A stretch of DNA of 64,000 bases from Sphingobium sp. EM0848 (GCF_013375555.1 NZ_JABXWB010000005.1:1700001-1764000), one strand, 5' to 3'; shown: positions 1 to 10,063, counted from the first letter of the stretch. The notes: generated from the letters alone by a model not told the origin. Made by a program: numbers and translations.

Positions 1-1
1 G

Positions 2-1804
2 CTTCATCATGGCGGCCTGGTGGCGACTCATTCAGCCCAGGAGAGGCACCCCCTCTGGGCCCCGGCCATCCCCCCCGCCTTCTCAGGCGATTTCCCGACC
101 TATTTCCTGCCGGAAGAACTGGCCGCCTTTGCTGGCGCCGCCCTTCCGGAAATCAAGGTGCTGACGAAGGAAGACATCGCTCTTGTGGTGCAGCAGTTCG
201 GGGCGGCCGCGGCGCGCTCTAAGGCTGCGGGCTTTGACGGCATCGAAATCCATGGCGGCCATGGCTATCTCCTCTCCTCCTTCATGTCGCCCGCCACCAA
301 TACCCGCACCGACGAATATGGCGGCGACCTGAAAGGCCGTGCGCGGCTGCTGCTGGAGGTGGTACGTGCGGTGCGCGATGTCGTCGGCCCGGATTTCCCG
401 ATGTGGGTCAAGATGGACTCGCGGGAAATGGGCAAGAAGAACGGCATCACCATTGACCATGCCAAGGAACTGGCTCCGATGGTGGAAGCGGCCGGGGCCG
501 ACGGTATCACCGTCACCGCCTATCATGATGTCGGCCAGGGAAAACTGCATTCAGCCTCCAACATCCCGCATGAGCCGGGCATCCATCTGGAATATGCCGC
601 CGCCATCCGCAACACCGTGAACATTCCGGTGATCGCGTCCGGCCGGGTCGAGATCGATCGGGGTAACAAGGGCCTGGCCGACGGGGAGTTCGACTTCCTG
701 GCGATGGGCCGCAAGCTGCTGGCCGACCCGGATCTGCCGGTCAAGCTGGCGGAAGGGCGGACAGACGACATCCGTCCCTGCATCTATTGCTATACCTGCG
801 TGTCGACCGCCTATCTGCGCGAGCAGGTGCGTTGCGCCGTCCGGTCGGAAACGGGCTATGAGGATCTGGACTGGTCGCCCACGGCCGTCCCCGGCCATGT
901 CGTCATCGTCGGTGGTGGCCCCGGCGGCATGGAAGCGGCGCGGCGGCTGAACCAGGCCGGTGCGCGGGTCACTCTGATCGAGAAATCGGACCGGCTGGGT
1001 GGCACGCTGCGCTTTGCTGCCCTCGCCTATGAGCCCAATGAGCGGCTGCTGAACTGGCTGCGGCGGGAGATCGACAAATCTTCCGTCGACGTACGGCTGA
1101 AGACCGAAGCGACGCCTGAACTCATCGCCAGCCTGAAACCCGACAAGGTGATTGTCGCGGTCGGCGCCGTGCGCGACATGCCGCCCATTCCCGGCAATGA
1201 TCAGGACTTCGTGCTGTCGGGCGACGATCTGCGCGGCATGATGCTGGGCGAGGACAGCGCCTCGATCCGCCGCAAGACGAGCTGGGCGACGCGCATCGCG
1301 ACCAAGGTCGGCGCGGCGACCGGCGCCACCGCCAATCTGGAACTTGTGCGCAAGGCGACGCACAGTTGGATGCCGCTGGGCAAGCGGGTCGTCATCATCG
1401 GCGGCGAACTGGTCGGCTGCGAACTGGCTGAGTTTCTGATGGAGCGCGGCCGCGAAGTCACCATCGTCGGCGAAGCGCCAAAGTTCGGCGGCGGCCTGCT
1501 GCTGGTGCGGCGGATGCGCTTGCTGGCCGAACTGCGTGAACATGGTGTCGCGATGTTCCCGGGCGCCAGCGACATCCGCATCGGCAAAAAGGCGGTCAGC
1601 TTCACCAGCGAGACGGGCGAAACGCAGGATATCGCGGCCGATCATGTCGTCGTCGCCATGGGCGCGCACGGTGATTCGACGCTGGCCAATGCCTTGCGGG
1701 CGGCGGGACATGATGTGGCGGAGATCGGCGACGGCACCGGTGTCACCTATATTGAGGGTGCGATCCGTGGGGCCGCAGAAGCGGTCGCAGCCATGGGACG
1801 CTGA
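2..1804 (+). CDS. NADH:flavin oxidoreductase, 2,4-dienoyl-CoA reductase type (5' end outside window)
   Basis: The frame is open from base 2 with LHHGG, which matches the interior of the Old Yellow Enzyme barrel (the QLHH..G motif), so the gene starts before the window and the GTG at 20 is not its start. Order of parts: FMN-binding TIM barrel with GFDGIEIHGGHGYL and RTDEYGG motifs; a cysteine cluster around 779-832 spaced C-x2-C-x2-C-x11-C for a 4Fe-4S centre, closer to trimethylamine dehydrogenase spacing than to the x2/x3/x11 of E. coli FadH; an FAD Rossmann motif (VIVGGGPGGMEAA, near 905); and a second nucleotide-binding motif (VVIIGGELVGCELAE, near 1392). Family members reduce C=C bonds of enoyl or dienoyl-CoA, or enone substrates, with NAD(P)H. 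The substrate here is unknown; the beta-oxidation genes nearby favour an acyl-CoA or cyclic enone. Confidence 0.88.
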   Translation, partial: LHHGGLVATHSAQERHPLWAPAIPPAFSGDFPTYFLPEELAAFAGAALPEIKVLTKEDIALVVQQFGAAAARSKAAGFDGIEIHGGHGYLLSSFMSPATNTRTDEYGGDLKGRARLLLEVVRAVRDVVGPDFPMWVKMDSREMGKKNGITIDHAKELAPMVEAAGADGITVTAYHDVGQGKLHSASNIPHEPGIHLEYAAAIRNTVNIPVIASGRVEIDRGNKGLADGEFDFLAMGRKLLADPDLPVKLAEGRTDDIRPCIYCYTCVSTAYLREQVRCAVRSETGYEDLDWSPTAVPGHVVIVGGGPGGMEAARRLNQAGARVTLIEKSDRLGGTLRFAALAYEPNERLLNWLRREIDKSSVDVRLKTEATPELIASLKPDKVIVAVGAVRDMPPIPGNDQDFVLSGDDLRGMMLGEDSASIRRKTSWATRIATKVGAATGATANLELVRKATHSWMPLGKRVVIIGGELVGCELAEFLMERGREVTIVGEAPKFGGGLLLVRRMRLLAELREHGVAMFPGASDIRIGKKAVSFTSETGETQDIAADHVVVAMGAHGDSTLANALRAAGHDVAEIGDGTGVTYIEGAIRGAAEAVAAMGR

Positions 1805-1810
1805 AGCCGA

Positions 1811-1844
1811 AACGGGGGGGATGGCGCAGTCGCCTCCCCCCGTT
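1811..1844 (+). terminator. Intergenic hairpin between the reductase and the luciferase-like gene
   Basis: AACGGGGGG at 1811-1819 pairs with CCCCCCGTT at 1836-1844. Inside it GGCG (1823-1826) pairs with CGCC (1831-1834) around a CAGT loop. No T run follows, and the next gene starts 25 bases later in the same direction. It is therefore more likely an attenuator or mRNA-processing structure than a full terminator. Confidence 0.5.
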
Positions 1845-1868
1845 CCCCTGACAGACAAGGAGTAGCAA

Positions 1869-2744
1869 ATGCGGTTTCACTATGCGGAGAGCATGACGGC
1901 CATTGCCAACTATATTCCGCTGGCCCAGGCGGCGGAGGCACACGGCTATGCCGGTTTCACCATTCCCGACAGCCTGATCTATCCCAAAGCGTCCGACACC
2001 AGCTACAGTTACACCGAAGATGGCGGGCGGGAATTTCTGGAAAACAAGCCCTTCATCGAAAGCTTCATTCTTGCCACGGCGATCGGCACGGCGACCAAGA
2101 CGCTTGAGATGACGACCAATGTCGTCAAGCTGCCGGTACGGCCGCCGCTCTATGCCGCCAAGCTGGCTGCTTCGATAGCGGCGTTGACCGGAAACCGCTT
2201 CAACCTGGGCGTCGGCCTCAGCGTCTGGCCCGAAGATTATGAAGCCATGGGCGTTTCCTTTGCCAAGCGCGGCAAGCGGTTCGACGAATGCATCGCTATC
2301 GTGCGTGGACTGTGCGCGGGCGGCTATTTCGAATTTCACGGCGAATTTTACGACCTGCCACCGGTCAAGCTGAACCCCGTTCCCGACAAGCCCCTACCGA
2401 TCCTGATCGGCGGATATTCCGACGCGGCCTTCAAGCGAGCGGCGCATAATGATGGCTTCATGTATGCGGGCGGAGACGGCGGCACCGACGACCTGGCTAA
2501 TGTCGTTGCGAAGATTGCGCAATATCGCGCGGAGGCGGGCACATTAGACAAGCCGTTCCGTATCTTCGCAACCGCCATGGGCCGCATCGACGCCGATGTG
2601 GTGAAGCGGCACGAGGATCTGGGCGTTACCGACATGCCCGTCGCGTTCCGCAACCTCTATGCCGTTGAGGAGGACAGTCAGCCTCTCCAGCAGAAGCTCG
2701 ACGATCTGGCACGCTTCGCGGACGAAGTGATCGCGAAGATCTGA
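1869..2744 (+). CDS. LLM-class (luciferase-like) flavin- or F420-dependent oxidoreductase
   Basis: The 291-residue protein has the bacterial-luciferase TIM-barrel pattern: an N-terminal strand (MRFHYAES), a TTNVVKLPVRPP strand near residues 82-93, the LGVGLSVWPEDYEAMG segment near 116-131, the RGKRFDE helix, and PLPILIGGYSD near 174-184. Start: ATG with AAGGAG about 8 bases upstream. Members oxidise or reduce substrates with reduced FMN or F420, frequently as Baeyer-Villiger-type or alkanal monooxygenases; cofactor and substrate cannot be assigned here. It follows the Old Yellow Enzyme-type reductase after 64 bases containing a hairpin and converges with the minus-strand operon, whose last stop lies 17 bases away. 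Confidence 0.82.
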   Translation: MRFHYAESMTAIANYIPLAQAAEAHGYAGFTIPDSLIYPKASDTSYSYTEDGGREFLENKPFIESFILATAIGTATKTLEMTTNVVKLPVRPPLYAAKLAASIAALTGNRFNLGVGLSVWPEDYEAMGVSFAKRGKRFDECIAIVRGLCAGGYFEFHGEFYDLPPVKLNPVPDKPLPILIGGYSDAAFKRAAHNDGFMYAGGDGGTDDLANVVAKIAQYRAEAGTLDKPFRIFATAMGRIDADVVKRHEDLGVTDMPVAFRNLYAVEEDSQPLQQKLDDLARFADEVIAKI

Positions 2745-2760
2745 CAGCGAGGGCGGGGGG

Positions 2761-3594
2761 TCAGGACCCGATCATCCGGGCAAGGCGTGAAAGCATTCGC
2801 GCCTCCCCCTCTGCCGTCTGGTCCACTGGTTCAAATTCCAGCTCGACAGGCCCGCCATAGCCCTGCGTCATGATCTGGCGCAGGATCGCAGGCAAATCCA
2901 GTTGCCCCAGACCCGGATCGACCCGGCCGGGAACATCCGCCAACTGGATGAGCCCGGTCGCGTCTTCGCACAGGGCCAGCGCGGACAGAACGTCATGGCC
3001 CATCATGGCGACATGGCCGATGTCGAACAGCAGCCGCACCGATGGCATGGCGATGGCGCGCACCATGTCCAGCCCATCCTCCAGTCGATCGAGAAGCAGT
3101 CCCTCGATCCGGCTCCGGGCAATCGGTTCGACCAGCAGCACCAGCCCGGCGCGCGCGGCTGCTTCGGCATGGCGCTTCAGATTCTCGGTCATCGCCGCAA
3201 ATTGTTGCCGCCGAGGTCGCTCACTGTCCTCGCCTGCAACGCAGACGGCACCCGTTCCACTGAACAGCATCGCAAGGTCGCAGCTGGCCCTGACGCTCGC
3301 ATCCACCGCGGAGCGCCCGGCGTCGTCCTCCGCACTCCAGAGCGGGCTGTTCCAATGCATTGGATCGCCGCCGAAACTTGACAGAACCAACTCGCGTCGC
3401 GCCATGCGCTCCGCCATCGCCGCCTGTTGCGATGGTGGCCGCAGCTTCAGGAACAGGTCCTGTACGCCTACGAAACCATGGTCCGCCAGCGCATCGATCT
3501 GGTCGAGCGGATCGACCGAGCGACCGATATGCGCGAGCAATGGCCGGTCCGGCGCGCTCAGACCCAGATGCCCGGCGAAGCGCAGCCTGTCCAT
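2761..3594 (-). CDS. Sugar-phosphate-isomerase/epimerase-like TIM-barrel protein
   Basis: A 277-residue protein of the xylose-isomerase-like (AP endonuclease 2) TIM-barrel superfamily. Acidic and histidine positions typical of the metal site are visible in LLVEPIARSR, LLFDIGHVAMMGHD, GLIQLADVPGR and VELEFEP. I chose the ATG at 3594 because it overlaps the stop of the upstream hydrolase (TGATG); a longer open frame upstream runs over the hydrolase in another frame. Named members include hydroxypyruvate isomerase, whose PGRxxPGxG-like segment (VPGRVDPGLGQLD) is present, but this family is used for many non-sugar reactions. It is the last gene of the operon and one of four such proteins in the window. 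Confidence 0.75.
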   Translation of the reverse strand: MDRLRFAGHLGLSAPDRPLLAHIGRSVDPLDQIDALADHGFVGVQDLFLKLRPPSQQAAMAERMARRELVLSSFGGDPMHWNSPLWSAEDDAGRSAVDASVRASCDLAMLFSGTGAVCVAGEDSERPRRQQFAAMTENLKRHAEAAARAGLVLLVEPIARSRIEGLLLDRLEDGLDMVRAIAMPSVRLLFDIGHVAMMGHDVLSALALCEDATGLIQLADVPGRVDPGLGQLDLPAILRQIMTQGYGGPVELEFEPVDQTAEGEARMLSRLARMIGS

Positions 3595-4634
3595 CACTCC
3601 CGCATCCCCGCCAGAAAATCGAGCAGCGCCGCGTTGAAGGCGTCGGGCTTTTCCTGCTGCAAGAAATGGCCAGCGCCAGGAACGGCGACAATCTTCCTGA
3701 GGCCCGGCACGCGCACCTTCAAACGCTCTTCCCAATCAGGGAAGAAACCAAAGGACGGGTCGTTTTCGCCATAAAGGAACAGGGTGGGCGTCTCAACATC
3801 GCAATCGGCCCAATCCTTGCCGATGCGCCAATTGGCGTCGGCCGTGCGATAGCTGTTGAGCCCGCCGATGAAGCGTAGCATCGGGTCCGCATGGTCGTAG
3901 CCCGCCACGAAATGGTCGAACTCCGCCTCACTGAGCCACGGCCAGGGCAAGGGCGGTGCGGGCGGCAGCACATCAAGATAGCCGCTCCCCTCCGAAGGCA
4001 CGGTTTTCCAACGCCAGAGATCGCCCTCCGCCGACAGTTCGTGGAACAGCCGGGCCAGGAATTCCGGCGCACGGTCCGCCAATTCGCGCTCAGCGGGTCC
4101 CACATGCTGAAAATAATGGAAGTGAACGAAATGGTCGCGCGCCATCGCCGCGAAACGCTCGCTTGGCAGGTGATCCGGCGAAGAAGCGTCCGGCCGCGCG
4201 GGTGCATTTTCGGGCAGGAGCGGCGCGCTGCCCAGCATCGCGCGTCCAGCCATGTCATAGTCATAAGGGATGGTGGCGATCAGCGCGGCTACCCGTTCGG
4301 GTGCGCGTACCGCCATGTTCCAGGCATATTGCGCCCCGAAATCCTGTCCGACGACCACCGCCCGGTCGGCGCCATAATGGTCGAGCACCGCCAGTAAATA
4401 GTCCTGTATCCGTTCGGCGGTATAGGACGCCGGGTCGGATGGACGATCGCTGCCGCCATAGCCCAGACTGTCGATGGCTACGGCGCGGTAGCCCGCCGCA
4501 GCCAGCGGCGCCATCTGATGCCGCCAGGACCAGGCAAGGCCGGGGAAGCCGTGTATCATCAGAACGACAGGCCCGTCCCCCTGTTCGACCGCGCGCAGCC
4601 GATAGCCGCCCACATCAATGATTTGCTCTTTCAC
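3594..4634 (-). CDS. Alpha/beta hydrolase, epoxide hydrolase / haloalkane dehalogenase type
   Basis: 346 residues. HGFPG (28-32) supplies the oxyanion hole. GQDFG (96-100) places an aspartate, D98, at the nucleophile elbow, so this is an epoxide-hydrolase or dehalogenase type and not a serine esterase. D292 in YGENDP and H323 in GAGHFLQQEKP complete the triad. The start is GTG at 4634, overlapping the upstream kinase gene as GTGA; the first about 60 residues of the longer open frame are low-complexity read-through of that gene. Likely role: hydrolysis of an epoxide, or less probably a lactone, formed during catabolism of the operon's substrate. The lid sequence offers no substrate clue. Confidence 0.8.
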   Translation of the reverse strand: MKEQIIDVGGYRLRAVEQGDGPVVLMIHGFPGLAWSWRHQMAPLAAAGYRAVAIDSLGYGGSDRPSDPASYTAERIQDYLLAVLDHYGADRAVVVGQDFGAQYAWNMAVRAPERVAALIATIPYDYDMAGRAMLGSAPLLPENAPARPDASSPDHLPSERFAAMARDHFVHFHYFQHVGPAERELADRAPEFLARLFHELSAEGDLWRWKTVPSEGSGYLDVLPPAPPLPWPWLSEAEFDHFVAGYDHADPMLRFIGGLNSYRTADANWRIGKDWADCDVETPTLFLYGENDPSFGFFPDWEERLKVRVPGLRKIVAVPGAGHFLQQEKPDAFNAALLDFLAGMRE

Positions 4635-5683
4635 AGCCGCGCATCCTCCTCTCCACATGCGATCCTCCAGGCCAGGCCGGCAATCTCGCCTGCCCGCGCG
4701 CCATGGATCGCCGCCGCTTCGCTCGACGCATTGCCGTCGAGCGCGCGGCGATAAACGCCCTGTCGAATGCCCGCATTGCGGAACATCGCGAAGATCAGTG
4801 CATAGCGCCAATGGGCAGGATCAATCTCGCCCACACCGCTGCGTTCGCCATAGCGGCGCACATAATCAGCCTCCGCCGGAATGCCGAGCGCGGGGAGATC
4901 GGCATCGGAAAGCCCCCGATAGCCCTCGCCAGGCACGCGCCAGGCCATGACATGCTGGGCCAGGTCAGCCAGCGGATGGCCCAATGTCGACAATTCCCAG
5001 TCCAGCACGGCGACAATGCGCGGTTCATCCATTGCGAAAATCAGATTGTCGTTGCGATAATCGCCATGGACGATCCGGCATGCGTCCAGCCCCGGATCAT
5101 GGGCAGGAAGCCACTCGATCAAGCGCTCCATCGCATCGATCGTCCGGGTTTCCGTGGCGCGATACTGCTTCGTCCAGCGCGCCACCTGGCGGGCGAAATA
5201 ATTGCCCGGCCGGCCATAGTCGGACAGGCCCACATCGGCCGGATCAATGGCGTGGAGCACCGCCAGCACCCGGTTCATCTCATCATAGACCGCGCCGCGT
5301 TCAGCCGCCGTCTGTTCGGGCAGGCGGGCGTACCAGAAATTGCGTCCCCGCGCATAGTCCATCACGAAGAAGGGCGTGCCGACGATGCCGCTATCCTCGC
5401 ACAGCGCCAGCGGGCGGGCGACGGGGACCGCCATATCCTTGAGCGCGTCGGTCACGCGATATTCCCGCTCGACCGCATGGGCGGACGGGAGGAGCATACC
5501 ATCGGGCTTGCGGCGCAGCACGAAGCGCGGATCGCCGTCGACCGACAGCAGATAGGTCGGGTTGGACTGCCCGCCCGCGAATTTTTCCGCCGTGATAGCA
5601 CCATCCGCGCCCGGCACATGGTCCCGCAACCAAGGCGTCAGGCGCGTCATGTCGAGCGCGTGAACATCCCGCGCCTCAGTCAT
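4631..5683 (-). CDS. Phosphotransferase of the aminoglycoside-phosphotransferase fold (ACAD10/11 N-domain / LvaA type)
   Basis: 350 residues. Visible are the nucleotide-loop region [10 protein letters not shown] (38-47), K59 in LRRKPDG, the catalytic loop HGDYRNDN (206-213) and the metal-binding DWE (228-230). The start ATG at 5683 lies within the last codons of the acyl-CoA dehydrogenase gene (8-base overlap), so the two are translationally coupled. In vertebrates this domain is fused to an acyl-CoA dehydrogenase (ACAD10/11). In Pseudomonas putida LvaA, with LvaB, phosphorylates 4-hydroxyvaleryl-CoA before LvaC acts. By analogy I infer phosphorylation of a 4-hydroxyacyl-CoA rather than antibiotic resistance. 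No LvaB-like small gene is seen. Confidence 0.8.
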   Translation of the reverse strand: MTEARDVHALDMTRLTPWLRDHVPGADGAITAEKFAGGQSNPTYLLSVDGDPRFVLRRKPDGMLLPSAHAVEREYRVTDALKDMAVPVARPLALCEDSGIVGTPFFVMDYARGRNFWYARLPEQTAAERGAVYDEMNRVLAVLHAIDPADVGLSDYGRPGNYFARQVARWTKQYRATETRTIDAMERLIEWLPAHDPGLDACRIVHGDYRNDNLIFAMDEPRIVAVLDWELSTLGHPLADLAQHVMAWRVPGEGYRGLSDADLPALGIPAEADYVRRYGERSGVGEIDPAHWRYALIFAMFRNAGIRQGVYRRALDGNASSEAAAIHGARAGEIAGLAWRIACGEEDARL

Positions 5684-6878
5684 ATTTCGCCAGTTCCAGA
5701 CGGCCGAGCTGGTGCCGATGCACCTCGTCGGGTCCATCGGCGAAGCGGATCTTGCGGGCATGGGCATAATAGTTCGCGAGGAAGAAATCCTGGCTGATGC
5801 CCGCCGCACCATGGGCCTGCATTGCCCAGTCGATGACCTGACAGGCCATGTTGGGTGCGGCGACCTTGATCATCGCGATTTCCGCCTTGGCTACCTTGTT
5901 GCCAACCGTATCCATGCGATGCGCGGCATGCAGCGTCAACAGCCGCGCCTGATCGATCATGATGCGGCTGTTGGCGATCCGTTCGATGATGACGCCCTGT
6001 TCGGCCAGCGGCTTGCCGAAAGCGACGCGCGACTTGACCCGGCGGCACATTGCCTCCAGCGCGCGTTCGGCCATGCCGATCATGCGCATGCAGTGATGGA
6101 TGCGCCCCGGTCCCAGCCGGGCCTGCGCGATCTCGAACCCGCGCCCTTCGCCCAGCAACATGTTGCTCGCCGGCACCCGCACATTTTCGAACACTATTTC
6201 CATATGGCCATGCGGTGCGTCGTCATAGCCAAGGACGGTCATCGGCCGCAGCACGGTGATGCCCGGCGTGTCGCGCGGCACCAGGATCATCGACTGCTGC
6301 TTGTGCTTGGGCGCGGCTGGATCGGTCTTGCCCATGAAGATCATGAGCATGCAATCCGCCTCACCCATGCCGGAAATCCACCATTTCCGGCCATTAATGA
6401 CATAATCGTCACCATCCCGGACGATCGAGCTTTCGATGTTCGTTGCATCCGAAGAGGCGACCGCCGGTTCGGTCATGGCGAAGGCCGACCGCATCTCGCC
6501 TGCCAGCAGGGGCCTTAGCCAGCGGTCCTTGTGCTCCTGCGTGCCGAAGCGTTCCAGCGTCTCCATATTGCCGGTGTCCGGCGCGGCGCAGTTGAACACG
6601 GCGGGACACCAGTGAACCCGCCCCATCTCCTCGCAGAGCGGCGCATATTCAAGGTTGCTGAGCCCCGCGCCATGAGTGCTGTCGGGCAGGAACAGGTTCC
6701 AGAGGCCCGCTTCCTTCGCCAGCGGCTTGAGTTCATCGATCAAAGTGACATGCGCCCAGCGGTCGCCGGTCGCGACCTCCTCATAATAGCGCTTCTCATT
6801 GGGATAGATATGCGCATCCATGAAGGCGCGCAGCCGCGCCAGCAGGTCGGCGGTCTTCGCATTGGGTTCATAGCTCAT
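5676..6878 (-). CDS. Acyl-CoA dehydrogenase family protein, ACAD10/11-like
   Basis: 400 residues: helical N-domain, beta-domain with [13 protein letters not shown] (flavin contact region) and WWISGMG, then the C-terminal helical domain. Near the C terminus the segment FADGPDEVH puts an aspartate (about D381) where MCAD-type enzymes have the catalytic glutamate (YEGT), as in the ACAD10/11 branch. ATG at 6878 overlaps the stop of the FadJ-like gene (ATGA); the 19 residues before it in the longer frame belong to that overlap. It is coupled to the kinase gene downstream. Predicted to act on a phosphorylated or branched acyl-CoA and to pass the product to the FadJ-like enzyme; this is inference from family and context. 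Confidence 0.86.
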   Translation of the reverse strand: MSYEPNAKTADLLARLRAFMDAHIYPNEKRYYEEVATGDRWAHVTLIDELKPLAKEAGLWNLFLPDSTHGAGLSNLEYAPLCEEMGRVHWCPAVFNCAAPDTGNMETLERFGTQEHKDRWLRPLLAGEMRSAFAMTEPAVASSDATNIESSIVRDGDDYVINGRKWWISGMGEADCMLMIFMGKTDPAAPKHKQQSMILVPRDTPGITVLRPMTVLGYDDAPHGHMEIVFENVRVPASNMLLGEGRGFEIAQARLGPGRIHHCMRMIGMAERALEAMCRRVKSRVAFGKPLAEQGVIIERIANSRIMIDQARLLTLHAAHRMDTVGNKVAKAEIAMIKVAAPNMACQVIDWAMQAHGAAGISQDFFLANYYAHARKIRFADGPDEVHRHQLGRLELAKYD

Positions 6879-8959
6879 GCGGTGAACCCCCTGCCCTCGC
6901 CTGCATATTGGACCAGCAGCGGCGCGGGCGTCCAATAGGCATCGCCCTGTTCGGCACGGAACCGCTCGATGGCGGCCAGCACCTTGTCCAGCCCGATCTG
7001 GTCGGCCCAGAACATCGGCCCGCCGCTATGGCTCGGCCAGCCCAGCCCGTTCACCATGGCCACATCGATTTCATCCGCGCGCGCCGCGATGCCTTCACTC
7101 AGCAGCTTCGCCCCCTCATTGACCATGGCGTAGAGCAATCGCTGCAGGATTTCCTCCTCACCGATCTCGCGCAGCTTCAGTCCATGCCGCTCGGCGTGGG
7201 CGGCGATCATTGCGTCGGTCTGCGGATTGGGACCGGACTTGCGGTTTTCATCATAGCTGTACCAGCCCGATCCGCTCTTCTGCCCCAACCGCCCCTCGGC
7301 GACCATCTGCTCCACGAAATCGGCGCGCAATTCCCGCTCCGTCGCGGTGGCGGCCCGGGCCTTGCGCGCGGCCGCCTGCACGTCGAGGCCCGCCAGATCG
7401 CCCAGCGCGAACGGTCCCATCGGGAAACCATAGGACAGCAGGACCCTGTCCACCGCGGCGGGACTGGCCCCCTCCTCCACCAGGAAGAAGGCCTCGCGCG
7501 ACCGCTTGGACAGCATCCGGTTGACGATGAAGCCATCGCAAACGCCCGACAGCACCGGCAGCTTGCCGATGCGCTTGCCCAGCGCCATGATCGTCGCCAC
7601 CACGTCACGGTCGGTCTTCGCGGCGCGGACATTTTCCAGCAGGCGCATGACATGGGCGGGATTGAAGAAGTGCATGCCGCACACATCTTCCGGCCGTCCC
7701 GACGCCTCCGCCAGCATATCGATGTTGAGGAAGCTGGTGTTCGACGCCAATATCGTATCTGGCTGCGTCACCTGCCCCAGCGTCGCGAACACGGCCTTCT
7801 TGACCGCCATATCCTCGGTCACCGCCTCAACGACGAGTTGGGTCGCGGCCAGATCGTGCATGTCGTCACTGGTGGTGATCAGGGCCAGCCGCTTGTCCAT
7901 CGCCTCCTGCGTCATGCTGCCCTTGGCGACGGAGGAGGACCACATCTTGCCGATCGCCTTCATCGCCGCGTCGACATGCTCCTGATCGAGTCCAACCGCG
8001 ATTACGGGCAAGCCCGCGCTGACGATGGCCATGACGATGCCACGTCCCATAGCGCCCAGACCGATGACGCCCACCCGCTCGATCAGGCGTGTCGGTGTGT
8101 CGGCCGGAAGGCCCGGGATGCGCGCGACTTCCCGTTCGGCGGCGAACATATGGCGCAGCGCTTTCGACTGCGGTCCTGCGATGCTCTCGCGGCACAGGGC
8201 AAATTCCTGGAGCAGCGCGGCGTCGAAATCCATCTCATAGCCGAGCCGGATCGCGTCCAAAATCTTCAGCGGCGCGCTCTGGCCGCGCATCTTGCGCGAC
8301 AACGCCTTGCGCGCCTCCTCGAACAGCGCGGGGTCATCAGCGGGCATCGGCAACGTTCCGGCGCTACGCGGTCCCTGCCCCTCCACTACCAGCTTTTCAG
8401 CATAGGCGAGCGCGGCGAGGCCAAGGTCGCCATCCTCCGCTATGGCGTCGATCAGACCACTGGCCAACGCCTTGGCTACATCGATCTGCCCGCCTTCGGT
8501 GGTCAGTTTGATGGTCGTTTCCAGCCCCGCGAGCCGGGGCGTGCGCTGCGTCCCACCGGCGCCGGGCACGATGCCCAGCTTGACCTCCGGAAAACCGAAA
8601 CGGGTTTCCGGTAGAGCGACGCGATAATGGGCCGCCAGCGCCACCTCGAACCCGCCACCCAGCACAGTGCCGTGGAGCGCCGCGACGATCGGCTTGGTGG
8701 CGCGGTCCATCATGGCGAGGAGCGCAGGCAGTTGCGGCTCCGCCATCGGCTTGCCGAATTCCTTGATGTCGGCTCCCGCGATAAAGGTCTTGCCCGCGCA
8801 GCGGATGACCAGCGCCCGAACTTCAGGATCGGCCTCCGCCTTGCGGATCGCTTCGGCCAAACCCTGCCGCACACTCGCGGAGGTTGCGTTGACCGGCGGA
8901 TTGTCGACGACCGCTTCGGCGATGGCGCCGTGGACATGATAGCTGACTATATGGGACAT
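6875..8959 (-). CDS. FadJ-like fused enoyl-CoA hydratase / 3-hydroxyacyl-CoA dehydrogenase
   Basis: 694 residues. N-terminal crotonase domain has GADIKEF (about 61-67) and [17 protein letters not shown] with the oxyanion-hole glycine. The 3-hydroxyacyl-CoA dehydrogenase Rossmann motif [12 protein letters not shown] is near 293-304 and the catalytic HFFNPAHVM near 431. Two C-terminal 3HCDH helical domains follow. It performs hydration and NAD-dependent oxidation steps of beta-oxidation. Start ATG at 8959 follows AGGAAAG, 15 bases after the MDR gene stop. No thiolase gene is visible in the window, so the final cleavage must be supplied elsewhere or differ. Confidence 0.92.
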   Translation of the reverse strand: MSHIVSYHVHGAIAEAVVDNPPVNATSASVRQGLAEAIRKAEADPEVRALVIRCAGKTFIAGADIKEFGKPMAEPQLPALLAMMDRATKPIVAALHGTVLGGGFEVALAAHYRVALPETRFGFPEVKLGIVPGAGGTQRTPRLAGLETTIKLTTEGGQIDVAKALASGLIDAIAEDGDLGLAALAYAEKLVVEGQGPRSAGTLPMPADDPALFEEARKALSRKMRGQSAPLKILDAIRLGYEMDFDAALLQEFALCRESIAGPQSKALRHMFAAEREVARIPGLPADTPTRLIERVGVIGLGAMGRGIVMAIVSAGLPVIAVGLDQEHVDAAMKAIGKMWSSSVAKGSMTQEAMDKRLALITTSDDMHDLAATQLVVEAVTEDMAVKKAVFATLGQVTQPDTILASNTSFLNIDMLAEASGRPEDVCGMHFFNPAHVMRLLENVRAAKTDRDVVATIMALGKRIGKLPVLSGVCDGFIVNRMLSKRSREAFFLVEEGASPAAVDRVLLSYGFPMGPFALGDLAGLDVQAAARKARAATATERELRADFVEQMVAEGRLGQKSGSGWYSYDENRKSGPNPQTDAMIAAHAERHGLKLREIGEEEILQRLLYAMVNEGAKLLSEGIAARADEIDVAMVNGLGWPSHSGGPMFWADQIGLDKVLAAIERFRAEQGDAYWTPAPLLVQYAGEGRGFTA

Positions 8960-8974
8960 GCTTGTCTTTCCTGT

Positions 8975-9961
8975 TCAGGATGCGGGGCCACGGGTCAGGA
9001 GCACCTTGCCCTTCACCTGGCGTTTTTCGAGATGCTGGAGCGCCGCCACCGCGTCGGACAGGGCGAAGCGGGCGTCAATCACGGGCCGGAGCGCGCCCTG
9101 CGCCAGCCAGTCGAGGATCTGGCGCATATTGGCGCCCTGCCTCACCGGATCGGCGCGCACCGAATTGCCCCAGAGTACGCCGACCGCCGCCGCGCTCTTG
9201 AGCAGCAGAAGATTGGCGGGAATGGCAGGGATTTCACCCCCTGCAAAGCCGATGACCAGATGCCGCCCGCCCCAGGCGAGCGAACGGACGCCGACGATGC
9301 TGCTCGCGCCGCCGACCGGGTCATAGACGACATCCACGCCTTTGCCGCCGGTCAGTTCCTTGATCCGTTCACGCAGGTCCTCCCGCGCATAGTCGATCAG
9401 TTCGTCGGCCCCCTGTGCCTTGGCGAGCGCCAGCTTTTCCGTGCTGGATGCCGCTGCGATCACGCGCGCGCCCATATGCTTGCCCAGTTCGACGGCGGTC
9501 AGGCCCACGCCACCGCCGGCACCCAGCACAAGCAGCGTTTCGCCCACCTGCAACGCAGCGCGGTCCTTCAGCGCATGATAGGAGGTGCCATAGGTGATCG
9601 CGATTCCCGCCGCGACCTCCAGATCAACACCTTCGGGCACCGGCCAGACCTGAGACGCGGGCACCCGCACCTGCTCGGCAAAGGCGCCGCTGCCGGTAAA
9701 GGCGATGACCCGATCCCCGACTGCGAAACCCTCCACGCCTTCCCCAATGGCGGCAATATGGCCGGCCGCCTCGCTACCGGGCACGAAGGGAAGCGGCGGT
9801 TTCGTCTGATATTTGCCCTGAACGATCAAAACATCAGGATAATTGACGCCCGCTGCCGCGACATCGATCAGCAGTTCACCCGGGCCAGCTTGGGGGGCAG
9901 GGAAATCGCCATATGCAAGCGCTTCCACCGGCGCGAACGTGCCGCATATCATGGCCTTCAC
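8975..9961 (-). CDS. NADPH:quinone oxidoreductase-like MDR protein (zinc-independent)
   Basis: 328 residues with the medium-chain dehydrogenase layout: GroES-like N-domain (GELLIDVAAAGVNYPDVL, VPGSEAAGHI) without the zinc-ligand cysteines, then a Rossmann motif LVLGAGGGVGLTAVEL near residue 145 and the AYxxL-type C-terminal region. Resembles the quinone oxidoreductase and crotonyl-CoA reductase-like branch that reduces enones or enoyl-CoA with NADPH. It is the first gene of the minus-strand operon that runs to 2761. The region before its start carries two copies of the TTGCGT(A/C)A-type motif. Confidence 0.85.
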   Translation of the reverse strand: MKAMICGTFAPVEALAYGDFPAPQAGPGELLIDVAAAGVNYPDVLIVQGKYQTKPPLPFVPGSEAAGHIAAIGEGVEGFAVGDRVIAFTGSGAFAEQVRVPASQVWPVPEGVDLEVAAGIAITYGTSYHALKDRAALQVGETLLVLGAGGGVGLTAVELGKHMGARVIAAASSTEKLALAKAQGADELIDYAREDLRERIKELTGGKGVDVVYDPVGGASSIVGVRSLAWGGRHLVIGFAGGEIPAIPANLLLLKSAAAVGVLWGNSVRADPVRQGANMRQILDWLAQGALRPVIDARFALSDAVAALQHLEKRQVKGKVLLTRGPAS

Positions 9962-10063
9962 ATCACTCTCCTCTACCGCGCCAAAGGGGCTTGCAACGCC
10001 TGATTAGACGCTGGACAGTCATGCTACCATTTCGAATTTCCGATACCTGACATCAATAAAACT

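Noticed and set aside
551..1858. A 435-residue minus-strand open frame
   Set aside because: It lies antisense to the flavin oxidoreductase, has low-complexity His/Arg/Gln-rich composition typical of antisense frames in GC-rich DNA, and shows no family motif.
4631..5683. Aminoglycoside resistance gene
   Set aside because: The fold is shared, but overlap with an ACAD10/11-type dehydrogenase and the catabolic operon points to acyl-CoA metabolism.
6908..8614. A 568-residue plus-strand open frame
   Set aside because: Antisense to the FadJ-like gene, whose crotonase and dehydrogenase motifs are unambiguous; composition is that of a shadow frame.
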